A stretch of 64,000 bases of DNA from SAR324 cluster bacterium (lineage in GTDB: Bacteria; SAR324; NAC60-12), in contig JANQJU010000064.1 in NCBI GenBank assembly GCA_028281495.1, positions 372,001-436,000 of the forward strand, given 5' to 3'. Position 1 is the stretch's first letter. Each line of letters starts with the position of its first letter. Positions 27,053-36,113 of the stretch are shown piece by piece. The notes beneath the pieces were generated by a model. That model made no database searches, was not told the DNA's origin, and saw nothing but the letters and a program-made list of their open reading frames with translations. A program made the position numbers and the translations under genes.

Positions 27053-28045
27053 ATGCTGGTTTCCTTAATCGTTCCCACCCTCAATCGTTCTCAAGACCTT
27101 TTCCGCCTGCTCGACTCGATCGATCAAGCCCATCAGGAGGCTAATGATACGGCGTATGAAGTGATTGTTGTGGAACAAGGGGACTGTGCGTACCAAGATC
27201 GCTTGGCCGCTTATCCCGCAGTCCGTTTCTTTTTTTCAGCTCAAAAGGGGTTATCCCACAATCGGAATTTTGGCGTCTCTCAGGCCAAGGGGGATGTATT
27301 TCTGTTTACAGATGATGACTGTGTGCTGGATCGCTCATTTTTCATCACGTTGAATAAGAGTCTCGAAGCGCATCCAGAAGTGGCTGCTTTTTGCGGTCGG
27401 ATCTTGGAACTCGAAACAAGAAAGCCTTTCCATTCCAAATTTCATCAAGATCAAGATCGAATTCTCGGTTGGAACGATTTCCAATTGTTCATGGGAGCTT
27501 CCCACTTGATTCGACGCTCCTTGTGGGAGAAACATCAGCTTCAATACAATGAAACCTTAGGCGCGGGTGCTCCCTATGGAGCTGGAGAAGAAACCTATTT
27601 GTTTTATCAATTGATGCATTGGCATGAGCCGGTTTTGTATTTGAGCCACCTCACGTTCTTTCATCCAGCCCAACCCTATTTGCCTCCTCGAAAGCAATAT
27701 CAATATGCCATTGGGAACGGAGCCTTACACGGCCAGGCATTGCTGTATATCGATTCAAACCCACGCCATTATTGGGTCAGTTTTTTCCGCCCATGGCTGC
27801 TTGCCTTGCCCAAATATGGAATCCTAAAATTGGTCAAGTTGGTGGGATTGGATCGTCTGGTCCGCCGTTATGTTGAAAAGTTTCCCATCTCGGTGAGACA
27901 ACCGCTGCTTACCAATTTAGATCTACCCTTGGAGCAGCATTGGCTCCGATTTTTAGGTTTCACTAAGGGGATGGTGGAAGTTTACGTGGATCATTTTCGA
28001 ACACCCAAAAAGCGTATTGGGAAACAAGATGCTAAGCTTTTTTGA
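27053..28045 (+). CDS. Family 2 glycosyltransferase
   Basis: About 330 residues. LVSLIVPTLNRSQDLFRLL opens a GT2 GT-A domain. KGLSHNRNFGVSQAKGDVFL and the metal-binding FTDDDC (near residue 92) follow. GAGAPYGAGEETYLFYQL is the conserved acceptor-side Glu motif. A GTG at 27047 could also be the start; neither has a good ribosome-binding site, and the gene lies 16 nt after the racemase. It probably extends the glycan of this locus. Its 3' end overlaps the convergent methyltransferase gene by 14 nt. Confidence 0.88.
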   Translation: MLVSLIVPTLNRSQDLFRLLDSIDQAHQEANDTAYEVIVVEQGDCAYQDRLAAYPAVRFFFSAQKGLSHNRNFGVSQAKGDVFLFTDDDCVLDRSFFITLNKSLEAHPEVAAFCGRILELETRKPFHSKFHQDQDRILGWNDFQLFMGASHLIRRSLWEKHQLQYNETLGAGAPYGAGEETYLFYQLMHWHEPVLYLSHLTFFHPAQPYLPPRKQYQYAIGNGALHGQALLYIDSNPRHYWVSFFRPWLLALPKYGILKLVKLVGLDRLVRRYVEKFPISVRQPLLTNLDLPLEQHWLRFLGFTKGMVEVYVDHFRTPKKRIGKQDAKLF

Positions 28046-29105
28046 GTTGGGTGGCTCGGGTAAAAAACGTGTGCTGCACGTTTTCCACAAAATAATAGAA
28101 GCGAGAACTATAGTAAAAGTAGTCCTGATCTTGAGGGTCCCACGGGTATTCGCAGAATCGGATGTGGATTTCTCCTTTTCTCACTTGTGGATTGGAATAT
28201 AAAATCTCGGCCTTATTGAAATCATGTCCGACGACCGACATGCTTTTGGATGCACGGTTGTTACAAAAGAACACGTTGTTTTCTTTCAAGACTCTTCTTA
28301 ATAGTGAGAAATAGACTTGAATGGTTTCAGGAACCATCTCACCAAAACTATCGGTGTTACAAGCAATATCAAAATGGCTGTCTGGGAGAAAATGGATTTG
28401 ATCAGGAGTTAAAAACGTGAAGTCAGAGGTAATCTCAATTGAGTTCGAAGTGCCTTTTTCAATTTCGTGAGGCAAGGTGAACTCGCTGTTAGGAAATCGT
28501 TGTGACAAGTTGACAAGTCCGAATGGGATGGTGGAAGGTAAATCGACGATGACAAATTTGAGTTGGGGAAATTCTTTCTTTAGATAGCGAATCAAATGAC
28601 ATCCCCCGGCTCCAATCTCCAGATACGTGGAAGGCTGATCCAGCAAGCGTATGATGGGAGACAGTTCATTCAGGTAATTGGCCGCTTTCACAGATTCCCA
28701 AGTGGCTTCTTGCAAATTCTGAAGAAAGAAATCCGACTTGATTGGAGCCGCATCAACTTGGTCCCAAACGGCTCCGAAGCTTTTTGAAAACTGATATTCC
28801 TGAGAGTTTTTTAGCGCGAAAATAGCTTTCAAGATCCGGCGTTTTACTTCCAAGAATGTATTTTTCATGCTGAAAAAGCCATGAAAATTCATAAAGCTAC
28901 CATCAAAGTGTGTGTGTCCAGAATCGAAAAAAAGCTCCTCAGGAAAGATCACTTCGTTTTGAGTTGGATCCAAACTGAGTTTGGAGAGTTTCCCAACGTT
29001 ATCCCAGTAATCACTAAGTGTTGTGGTTTTGCCGTCCTCCAAAGAGGTTTCTAAATATTGGGCCAATTTCTCGAATAAATTCTTGGGTAAACTTAACTTA
29101 TGCAT
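28032..29105 (-). CDS. Putative sugar O-methyltransferase
   Basis: About 357 residues from the ATG at 29105 (a TTG at 29117 is in frame). The SAM site reads YLEIGAGGCHLIRYLKKEFP near residue 195, followed by FVIVDLPST. CNTDSFGEMVPE and FFCNNRASK match the family named putative sugar O-methyltransferase in glycan loci. The N-terminal ~180 residues are helical. It is convergent with the glycosyltransferase and closes the glycan region. The exact acceptor is unknown. Confidence 0.75.
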   Translation of the reverse strand: MHKLSLPKNLFEKLAQYLETSLEDGKTTTLSDYWDNVGKLSKLSLDPTQNEVIFPEELFFDSGHTHFDGSFMNFHGFFSMKNTFLEVKRRILKAIFALKNSQEYQFSKSFGAVWDQVDAAPIKSDFFLQNLQEATWESVKAANYLNELSPIIRLLDQPSTYLEIGAGGCHLIRYLKKEFPQLKFVIVDLPSTIPFGLVNLSQRFPNSEFTLPHEIEKGTSNSIEITSDFTFLTPDQIHFLPDSHFDIACNTDSFGEMVPETIQVYFSLLRRVLKENNVFFCNNRASKSMSVVGHDFNKAEILYSNPQVRKGEIHIRFCEYPWDPQDQDYFYYSSRFYYFVENVQHTFFTRATQLKKA

Positions 29106-29284
29106 ACACAACCTCAAGTAAGGAGTTGCTCAATAGCGGGAACCACAAAGAAGTTCCATTTCGGCTTTAGTCAAACGATAAGAATGGCAAAAAGTGGAGA
29201 GATGGACATCGTGTTGCAATTCTAAAAATATGCCAATCTTTAAAGAAATTTTTAGCTTCAACTCTGCTTGTCAAGGAATTCTGT

Positions 29285-29854
29285 ATGATCACAATTGTTG
29301 GTGGAATTTTTCGAGGGCGTAAAATTACGGTGCCCGAAGGAACTAAAGTCCGTCCCACCTCGAATCGAGTTCGTGAGGGAATTTTCAACGTGTTGCAACA
29401 TTGGATCGATCTTCGGCAAACTGCAGTTGTGGACCTGTATGCAGGCTCGGGGGCTCTCGGGATGGAAGCCTTGAGCCGAGGGGCCTTCCATGCCTTATTT
29501 ATCGAAAAATCGTCCAAGCACATGCGTTTGCTTAAACAGAATTTGGTTTTGCTTCAATTGCCTTCCACCCAGGTGACAATTGTGTGCCGCTCCGCTTCTG
29601 CATGGCTGCCTTCCTTTCATATCGACGCCGAGCTTGGAGAATCGCAGTGCTTGATTTTCCTTGATCCACCGTATCATGCCGGGGAATACGAAACGATCCT
29701 TCCGATGGTCGGACGACTTGCCAACATTCCACAAGAAACCATTATTGTTGTCGAATCTCCTACATCATTGAAACTTCCGTCTGTTGACAACCTAGAGACC
29801 TTCCAATCAAAACGGTATGGCAGCACTCAAATCGATTTTCTAATGAAAAAATAG
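29285..29854 (+). CDS. rsmD: 16S rRNA (guanine-966-N2)-methyltransferase RsmD
   Basis: 189 residues, the normal RsmD length. Diagnostic blocks are IVGGIFRGRKI, VRPTSNRVREGIFNVL, the SAM motif VVDLYAGSGALGMEALSRGA and the catalytic FLDPPY. RsmD methylates G966 of 16S rRNA during 30S assembly. It often sits next to coaD; here it stands alone, divergent from the sugar methyltransferase and convergent with the fadL gene. Confidence 0.95.
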   Translation: MITIVGGIFRGRKITVPEGTKVRPTSNRVREGIFNVLQHWIDLRQTAVVDLYAGSGALGMEALSRGAFHALFIEKSSKHMRLLKQNLVLLQLPSTQVTIVCRSASAWLPSFHIDAELGESQCLIFLDPPYHAGEYETILPMVGRLANIPQETIIVVESPTSLKLPSVDNLETFQSKRYGSTQIDFLMKK

Positions 29855-29937
29855 AAACTTAAAATAGGAACTTAAAAAGGCGGATGTCTGCGCGAGAAAA
29901 ACAGTTTTGAACGTAACGAGGGAGGCTGAAATGAGCG

Positions 29938-29963
29938 GCTCCCTTCAAAAAGAGGAAGGGAGC
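29938..29963. terminator. Bidirectional hairpin between rsmD and fadL
   Basis: GCTCCCTTC pairs perfectly over 9 bp with GAAGGGAGC around an 8-nt loop. It lies between two convergent genes; the flanking T-runs are short, so efficiency is uncertain. Confidence 0.6.
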
Positions 29964-29981
29964 ATCGTGATAAGATTGTTT

Positions 29982-31214
29982 TTAGAAATGATAACCTAAG
30001 CTAGCGGTGAGGATAGGAACACTGCCGGTATATTCTGCTTTCAACTCTTCGTTGGTATTGGTTTCGCTAGGCATGATGCCGGTTACGAAGTACCCAGCAT
30101 CGATCAACCATTTTCCTGTTTTATAGCCAAGGCCAATGCCGAAGTTGTTTCGGCCTTTTCCATCAGGAACTTGGGGGTCCAAGGTATCCTCTGGAATTGG
30201 ACTTTGGTCGACTGCAAAACCACCCCGCAATTTGAGCTGGGAATCACCCCTGGTATACACGGCATAATTTCCTCCGAGACGGAAGGTCAACGTATCGTGA
30301 TAGTCACGCTCCAGGACCTGCTCCGGCGCAGGGCGTTTTTTAGCAAATCTCAAACGCAACTCCCGATAGTTGGACCAGCCAGTGTGCAACACGGCAAATT
30401 CAACAAAATAGCGAGGGTTCTCTTTCTTTTCTTTGAAAGCAATCGCGAAGTCGGTAAGCGATGGCAACATGATATCCACATTCAAATCACCATCGGGAAA
30501 GGCTCCTGTGAAGGAAGGTGCATCGGAAGTGTCAAACGCAGCTTTTCCTTTTCCTCTCAGTGTGAAATTGGGGGAATGTTGGACACCAAATGACCAATGG
30601 TTGTCATCATACATCGCGGAAGCACTCCACCCCAATGCGGTGGCAGATCCCCCCAATTCGGTAGGAATCTCGGTTTCATCATTGATTACTGTTTTGCGTT
30701 CTAATGTGACTCGGCCTCCGATGAAATTGATCCCGCCACCGATAGAAAAATTATCGTTGATTGCCCAAGCCATGCGAGGGGCGACCTGTCCGACATTCAG
30801 GGCAACGCTTGTGACCAATCGGCGACCGGCCCAATCTTCGTTCCAGTCCACACCGATGTTGAACGGAAAATAGAGACCAACTCCAAACGCAAATTTGTTA
30901 TTTGTCCATGCGCCGTAAGCATGAGGGCCGACAATGGAATCAGTTTCTGCCTCGTCCTTCTCGCCATTCACTTTCGCCGTGGCTTTTGGAATGTACTCGG
31001 AGATTCCACCCAATAAATGGCTGCCTTTCTCCAGGCGAACCATCCCAGCGGACAAAGTGGCAAGGACCCCCGCGTTCTCGGTCATCGTGATTCCGGCTAA
31101 GGCCTGTGCGGTGAAGGCGGTGTGATATTCTGCTGTCGCGAAGCCACTGGCCATTGCCATCGGACTGCTAATCAAACCCGCCAATATCGTAAAAGTAATT
31201 CGTTTCCAATTCAT
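29982..31214 (-). CDS. fadL: FadL/OmpP1-family outer-membrane fatty acid channel
   Basis: 410 residues. A Sec signal (residues 1 to ~23, cleavage after MAMASG) precedes an N-terminal segment rich in Gly/Ala (FATAEYHTAFTAQALAG), as in FadL where it plugs the barrel. Alternating beta-strands follow, with RMAWAINDNFSIGGGINF and a C-terminal ASLGYHF ending in Phe, as Omp85-assembled barrels do. The ATG at 31214 after GGGAGGTCCT is chosen over a longer frame that overlaps the upstream gene. It lies 43 nt downstream of the VolA-like lipase gene, so the pair should release and import fatty acids together. Confidence 0.85.
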   Translation of the reverse strand: MNWKRITFTILAGLISSPMAMASGFATAEYHTAFTAQALAGITMTENAGVLATLSAGMVRLEKGSHLLGGISEYIPKATAKVNGEKDEAETDSIVGPHAYGAWTNNKFAFGVGLYFPFNIGVDWNEDWAGRRLVTSVALNVGQVAPRMAWAINDNFSIGGGINFIGGRVTLERKTVINDETEIPTELGGSATALGWSASAMYDDNHWSFGVQHSPNFTLRGKGKAAFDTSDAPSFTGAFPDGDLNVDIMLPSLTDFAIAFKEKKENPRYFVEFAVLHTGWSNYRELRLRFAKKRPAPEQVLERDYHDTLTFRLGGNYAVYTRGDSQLKLRGGFAVDQSPIPEDTLDPQVPDGKGRNNFGIGLGYKTGKWLIDAGYFVTGIMPSETNTNEELKAEYTGSVPILTASLGYHF

Positions 31215-31257
31215 AGGACCTCCCTGACAATTGTGAGTGAAAGTGAGTGATTTCGAC

Positions 31258-33393
31258 TTATTGGCAACCGAGCGTTGGATCCAAATTCTCCAGATCGATG
31301 ATCGTTCCGTTGGCGATAAAACACGCAGCTTGGAGCTGAACACGACTTGCTGCAAGCGGTGTTAGTGGGTCTAGTAAGTGTCCATGCCCTGGGAGGGTGC
31401 CATCGGACTCTGGGTGATTGCTGGGATCAATAATCCAACGCACCCGATGAGAATTGGAAAAAGCTATTTTGCCATCACCGTCCATTTTGTCTTCGAGGTT
31501 CATCACGCGGGCTAACAATTCGTTGTTATTATTTGGAACCGTAGTGTCCCCCGTGATTTGTTGCATCAGAACTTGTTTCGGTGCAGGGTCGGTATTGGTA
31601 GGGATGTGGTATTGTAGGGGGTCACTCAAGCCTGCAAAAAACGAGTGACGTACCAAGGCTTCCAACCCAGCCACAGTGCTATTCAAGTCAGGAGAACCGA
31701 TTGCCAAGCCTTGAGCTTGGGCAATGCCTGGGACGACCAAAGTGCCACCAATGCCAGGAGCATTGAAGAAAACATCGGCGATGTCTCCCCCTGGTACGTT
31801 CAACACAACCCGGTCATAAGGCAATGAACCCGAGGTGAGCATCGCACCAAAAATGGCTCCTAAAGACTGTCCTACAAAATTGACCGAGGGGTCATTCTGT
31901 GGAGTGAATCCGAAAAGCCCTAGCAAGGTGGAATTGGCTTTCAGCATGACGGTCAGCCGACTGGCATCCATCAAGGTCTGTTGAATGAAACCCGGCATGA
32001 GGTCAGGGCGATCGACGCGCAAAACCGCAGAGCCAGAATCAAGACCATCGATCACACCATCCCCGTTCAAATCGTTGGGCTGGCGGGCTCCATGATTGAA
32101 ACCATCAATAGCAATCACACCATAGCCTAAAGCCGCCATCGTATTGGCTAATCCAACAAAGTCATCCGCAGATCGTGTGATGCCATGGAGATAGACGATG
32201 ATCCCTTCGATATCAGCAACTGGTGTCGAAGCCCAAAAATCCATGGCTCCTTGCGCAGATAGCGGATTCTGTTCGGTAGTCTGCTTGGGGCAATCGGTGC
32301 CGGGATTGGTGGCTCGGTTGATCAAATCTAAGGCCCACTCCCCGGTGGCATCCAGAGCTAGGAAATTTTGGCAGGGATAGCTTCCCCGGTATACTTTGTC
32401 CACAGCCGATAAGCTCGAGCCACTTTGAGCTTCTAGAAATGTCTTAAACGGTGTGCCTGCGGGCAGTGCTGTACTCAATGCGACGGGCAAAACATCGGTT
32501 GCTGTCACGACCGTAGTCGCTGCACCCGTGGTGTCGGTTGCAGTGGCTTGCATCGCAGCAAACAGTTGCGCCACAATGGCTTCGGTTTGAGCATCTTCTT
32601 GTTCTGTTGTGAAAGTGAAGGCATGCGCGATGTCGTCTCGTGGGAGTCCGCCTGCATCTAAAGCATCTAGGAGAGGCTCAAAAGACTCGCGCAAAAATTC
32701 GACGCTTTCTGCTTCTTCCGTTTCTAAGATGGAGGATTGTGTGACTCCATCAATAGACACTGGAGTCTCCTGCTTGACGAGAGAAAATAGTGTCGACTCT
32801 TGAACGGGGCGTCCAAAGCTATCAAGAATGTTTTTAGTGACGACTACCGCATATTGTGTTCCGGCCTCCATAGTGTCGCTGGATGGCACGAGAATCAAAT
32901 CGTAGCTGTCATCTTGATAAATAGCCTTGAAGGAACCGCCGTGCGCGACAGTCCAAGGAGGAATGACGGCAGAAGGATCGCTGGTGGGAAAAATCAACAA
33001 GCTTTGTGCCCACGCCACGAGGGCGTCTTGTCCTGGGTTGGAATCGCGGTTCTGATAAATGTGCTGGATTGGCCCGTCAAAAGGAATTCGGATAGGCATG
33101 TCTTTCGTGAAACCCGTTAGGGCGTCCGACCCACCAGCGGTAAGGCTTTCATTCAGGGAGGCCAGAGTTGCATCCTCTGGGGTTGCGATCCTTCCGGCTC
33201 CACTGCTAAATTGGGCAACTGTACAGTCTGCACAAATTTTACCCGTATCAAAAGGAATTGCTTCCTCGCCTGCTTCGGTAGTCGGTTGTGGATCCCCTTC
33301 TACCGTGTTGATTAATTCTTCTGTACAAGCTGCTAAAACAAAAGTTCCAATGATCAACAAAGGAACCCAAAATCGATTACAGATGGTCCTCAT
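31258..33393 (-). CDS. VolA-like surface lipoprotein lipase/lysophospholipase
   Basis: 711 residues from the ATG at 33393, which has an AGAGGAGGATCT site. The lipobox is VLAAC (Cys23). The N-terminal half (PIRIPFDGPIQHIYQNRDSN, GTQYAVVVTKNI) resembles the bacterial lipase N-domain of VolA. The C-terminal half is an alpha/beta hydrolase: YLHGITRSADDF (oxyanion), Ser in GQSLGA near 509, Asp in GDTTVPNN near 617 and His in HGHLLD near 671. In Vibrio, VolA is a surface lysophospholipase encoded beside FadL; the same pairing is seen here. The substrate is inferred from that system. Confidence 0.8.
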   Translation of the reverse strand: MRTICNRFWVPLLIIGTFVLAACTEELINTVEGDPQPTTEAGEEAIPFDTGKICADCTVAQFSSGAGRIATPEDATLASLNESLTAGGSDALTGFTKDMPIRIPFDGPIQHIYQNRDSNPGQDALVAWAQSLLIFPTSDPSAVIPPWTVAHGGSFKAIYQDDSYDLILVPSSDTMEAGTQYAVVVTKNILDSFGRPVQESTLFSLVKQETPVSIDGVTQSSILETEEAESVEFLRESFEPLLDALDAGGLPRDDIAHAFTFTTEQEDAQTEAIVAQLFAAMQATATDTTGAATTVVTATDVLPVALSTALPAGTPFKTFLEAQSGSSLSAVDKVYRGSYPCQNFLALDATGEWALDLINRATNPGTDCPKQTTEQNPLSAQGAMDFWASTPVADIEGIIVYLHGITRSADDFVGLANTMAALGYGVIAIDGFNHGARQPNDLNGDGVIDGLDSGSAVLRVDRPDLMPGFIQQTLMDASRLTVMLKANSTLLGLFGFTPQNDPSVNFVGQSLGAIFGAMLTSGSLPYDRVVLNVPGGDIADVFFNAPGIGGTLVVPGIAQAQGLAIGSPDLNSTVAGLEALVRHSFFAGLSDPLQYHIPTNTDPAPKQVLMQQITGDTTVPNNNNELLARVMNLEDKMDGDGKIAFSNSHRVRWIIDPSNHPESDGTLPGHGHLLDPLTPLAASRVQLQAACFIANGTIIDLENLDPTLGCQ

Positions 33394-33592
33394 AGATCCT
33401 CCTCTGATGGATGTATCATGAATCTTCCCCAACCTGGGGAAGCCCCCACACGACAAACAAGCCAAATTCCAGGAATGGATTCTCGCCCAACCTCTAAACT
33501 GCATGATAGGTTCGCCTCCTCACCCGCCGGCATCATCGCGTTATATTGAGTCCCTATGCTAATGAATTTTAAATGTCAAGGAAGCGAAATTC

Positions 33593-34516
33593 TCATGAAT
33601 TTCCAAGAATCCACCACAAGGCCGCGGGAATGGTTGCGATGGAAAGGACTGTACTCACTACTAAAACTTTAGCGGCATAATGAGGGCGACCGCCGTAACT
33701 CAATGCGAATATAGGTGACATGGACGCTGCTGGCATGAGGGCTACGATGAGAGCCACCCGGTACACATCGTCAGTAATGGGGAGTTGCTGCATTAGCCCG
33801 ATAGTGATTGCCGGAATCAACAAAAGGCGAACCAATGTGAGATATCCCACATCTCTCAAGTCTTCATTCAGTGTCGGGCGGTATAAGTTCGCTCCAATCA
33901 AGATCAGCATACACGGCACGGCGGCTGACCCAGCGTAAGCCAATATTTTCATCAGAATGGCAGGCATCCATTGTGGACTTCCCAGAAATACCAATCCCAC
34001 CGAAATGACGATGGATGCCAACATGGGACTCATCAGACTTTTGAGGGTAGCGCGCAGGTTCCATTCTCCGAGTGTACTGACTCCGATCGTCCACAGCCCA
34101 ATCAAAGAACCCAAATTGAGCAAAAACAGCAACGGAAGGGATTCATCCCCCCATAAATTTTGGATGATAATAAACGGCAGAAATCCAAAGTTGTTCATCG
34201 CACAAATATGAACAAAAGTGCGGCGAAGAGGGACATCTTTACTTTTAAGAGCATATTTGAAACCTGCGCCAAGAAGTGCACCTAGCGCGATGATACTGAA
34301 ACCCAACACAGGCAGAGGCCAATATTCGTTCAAACGGGAGGGGTCAAGGTCCTTGGTGATGGAGTGAAAGATGAGACAGGGAAACAGGATATCTAAAATC
34401 AAACCCGACCACCGGCTGATATCTTCTTCACGGATGTAGCCGAACACTCGGCACAACCAACCTAAAAAGAACATGCCAAAGGTTTGAAGAATTGCATTTA
34501 AAATTGGAATAAGCAT
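33593..34516 (-). CDS. AEC-family (auxin efflux carrier-like) transporter
   Basis: 307 residues with about ten hydrophobic spans in two five-helix halves. Family features are FFLGWLCRVFGYI, the break motif NNFGFLPFIIIQNLWG and ALMPAASMSPIFALSYGG near the C-terminus. AEC proteins are secondary carriers for small organic acids such as malate or malonate. It follows ybeY by 40 nt and could be the last gene of the rsmH-ybeY transcript. The substrate is unknown. Confidence 0.85.
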   Translation of the reverse strand: MLIPILNAILQTFGMFFLGWLCRVFGYIREEDISRWSGLILDILFPCLIFHSITKDLDPSRLNEYWPLPVLGFSIIALGALLGAGFKYALKSKDVPLRRTFVHICAMNNFGFLPFIIIQNLWGDESLPLLFLLNLGSLIGLWTIGVSTLGEWNLRATLKSLMSPMLASIVISVGLVFLGSPQWMPAILMKILAYAGSAAVPCMLILIGANLYRPTLNEDLRDVGYLTLVRLLLIPAITIGLMQQLPITDDVYRVALIVALMPAASMSPIFALSYGGRPHYAAKVLVVSTVLSIATIPAALWWILGNS

Positions 34517-34556
34517 GGAGGGGTCTGTTGAGAAAGGTTGGGGAGGGGAGTTAGGG

Positions 34557-35003
34557 TCAATCTTGTGGGTAAACGTAGTCCAAGTCGACCCGCTTCAACA
34601 TCTGAATTTCCACCGCTAGCATTTTGCGCTCGTCGGCTTCAGACCGTTCATGATCGTACCCCACCAAATGAGCACAACCGTGAGCGAGGAGCCTGAGGAC
34701 TTCTACATCATCTGGCCACCCGTGGGTTTGTGCTTGAACGTGGACCCGATCTAGCGAAACAACCATTTCTCCTAAACACTCGCTGTGGGGATCTTCTTCC
34801 CAGTACGACCAAGATAAAATGTCTGTGGGGCGGTCTTTCCCTCGGTAACGGTGATTCAGGTCGCGGATTTCCTCATCATCGGTGAAATAGAGCGACACGT
34901 AGCGATCTTCATAATTTAATGTATGTAAAAATTGTTCGAGACATGCTTCAAGGCGTGCTTCTGTGAGAGGCAACTTTACGTTGTCTGAATAACTGATCGG
35001 CAT
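34557..35003 (-). CDS. ybeY: Endoribonuclease YbeY (rRNA maturation factor)
   Basis: 148 residues from the ATG at 35003, typical for YbeY; a longer frame starting at 35057 overlaps rsmH. The zinc site LLAHGCAHLVGYDHERS gives the three His ligands. RYRGKDRPTDILSWSYWEED is the conserved substrate-side block. YbeY acts in 16S rRNA 3'-end maturation and ribosome quality control. It lies 16 nt downstream of rsmH, so the two rRNA-related genes are probably co-transcribed. Confidence 0.93.
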   Translation of the reverse strand: MPISYSDNVKLPLTEARLEACLEQFLHTLNYEDRYVSLYFTDDEEIRDLNHRYRGKDRPTDILSWSYWEEDPHSECLGEMVVSLDRVHVQAQTHGWPDDVEVLRLLAHGCAHLVGYDHERSEADERKMLAVEIQMLKRVDLDYVYPQD

Positions 35004-35019
35004 GTTCTGCTCAAAATTT

Positions 35020-35949
35020 TCAAGATTCACAATGCTCAAAGATTCGCAATTTCGCACTGCGACTTCGAGGGTTGGTTTGGATTTCGCCCTCTGTGGGGGT
35101 GAGAGGGCGTTTGGTGATCACTTTTCCCCAGGATTGCAAACCACACATACAGCGAGGCCATTCGGGTGGGCAAGTGCAGGGATGTTCCCATCGTTTGAAA
35201 CTTTGTTTAACAAGGCGGTCTTCCAAAGAGTGGAACGCAATGATTGCGATACGTCCATGACTGTTGAGCAAGTCCTTGGAGACATCAAGGAGTGTTTTCA
35301 ATTCCTCAAGTTCTTGGTTCACCACGATTCGTAAGGCTTGGAAGATCTGAGTGGCCGGATGATAGCCCGGCTTATGGAATTTGCGGGGCACCGTCTCTTT
35401 GATCAGGTCAGCCAATTGTTGTGTTGTTTCGAAAGGTGTGACTTGCCGAGATTGAACAATCTTTCTGGCAATCTTACGAGAAAATCGTTCCTCACCGTAG
35501 GTAGCAAAGATTTTGAACAATTCTTGTTCACTTTTCTCGTTCACCCAGTCGGCTGCCGTCGGAATGGCATCATCGGGAGTCATGCGCATGTCAAGTGGCC
35601 CGTCATTGCGAAACGAGAAACCCCGTTCCGGTTCATCCAATTGGAAAGACGACACCCCGATATCGGCAAGCACATAGTCGAATTGAATTTCTTCGTTCTG
35701 AAGCGCGGCCGCCCGCTCAGCAAAGGTTCCCTCCAAAAATCGAATCTGTGACAGAAACTGAGACAGCACCGTTTTTGCTCGTTCCATTGCCATTGGGTCA
35801 CGATCAATCGCGACTAATTCAGCTTGGGGAAACCGTTGGAGTAAGGCGTGGCTATGCCCTCCTCCTCCTAAAGTGCAGTCCAAGATATGTTGCGTGTGAT
35901 CAGGTGCTGCTTGGATTACCTCTTCCTTCAATACGGAAAGATGTGCCAT
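35020..35949 (-). CDS. rsmH: 16S rRNA (cytosine-1402-N4)-methyltransferase RsmH (MraW)
   Basis: 309 residues from the ATG at 35949 (HLSVLKEEVI), normal length. Motifs: CTLGGGGHSHALLQRF (SAM binding), DYVLADIGVSSFQLDEPERG, GPLDMRM, QIFQALRIVVNQELEEL and the C-terminal RSRSAKLRIFEH. RsmH methylates C1402 of 16S rRNA. In most bacteria it heads the dcw cluster with ftsL/ftsI; here it is followed by ybeY instead. The frame is open 47 codons further upstream through a repeat array, but that part lacks family similarity. Confidence 0.95.
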   Translation of the reverse strand: MAHLSVLKEEVIQAAPDHTQHILDCTLGGGGHSHALLQRFPQAELVAIDRDPMAMERAKTVLSQFLSQIRFLEGTFAERAAALQNEEIQFDYVLADIGVSSFQLDEPERGFSFRNDGPLDMRMTPDDAIPTAADWVNEKSEQELFKIFATYGEERFSRKIARKIVQSRQVTPFETTQQLADLIKETVPRKFHKPGYHPATQIFQALRIVVNQELEELKTLLDVSKDLLNSHGRIAIIAFHSLEDRLVKQSFKRWEHPCTCPPEWPRCMCGLQSWGKVITKRPLTPTEGEIQTNPRSRSAKLRIFEHCES

Positions 35950-35990
35950 AAGTCGTTTTTCATTAAACGGTCGATGTGCCGCGTTCTGTT

Positions 35991-36074
35991 GCTCGAACCG
36001 GGTTAGCGAATGCACGAGCCGAGTTGGCAAATGCACGAGCCGAGTTAGCAAATGCACGAGCCGAGTTAGCAAAG
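35991..36074. repeat. 21-bp tandem repeat, four copies, between rsmH and cobQ
   Basis: GCACGAGCCGAGTTAGCAAAT-type units occur at 35991-36011 (degenerate), 36012-36032, 36033-36053 and 36054-36074. The unit is a multiple of three and open on both strands: it reads ANARAEL on the plus strand and LTRLVH-type heptads on the minus strand. Confidence 0.9.
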
Positions 36075-36113
36075 AGCCGTAAGATAACACGAATTTTTGA
36101 AGAGTGTGTAAAT

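Noticed and set aside
35950-36113. Cobalamin riboswitch upstream of cobQ
   Set aside because: No B12 box or matching stem-loops; the space is occupied by 21-bp repeats.
35976-36113. 46-residue N-terminal extension of CobQ made of ANARAEL repeats
   Set aside because: Known CobQ proteins begin at the P-loop region as coded from 36114, and the extension is pure tandem repeat.
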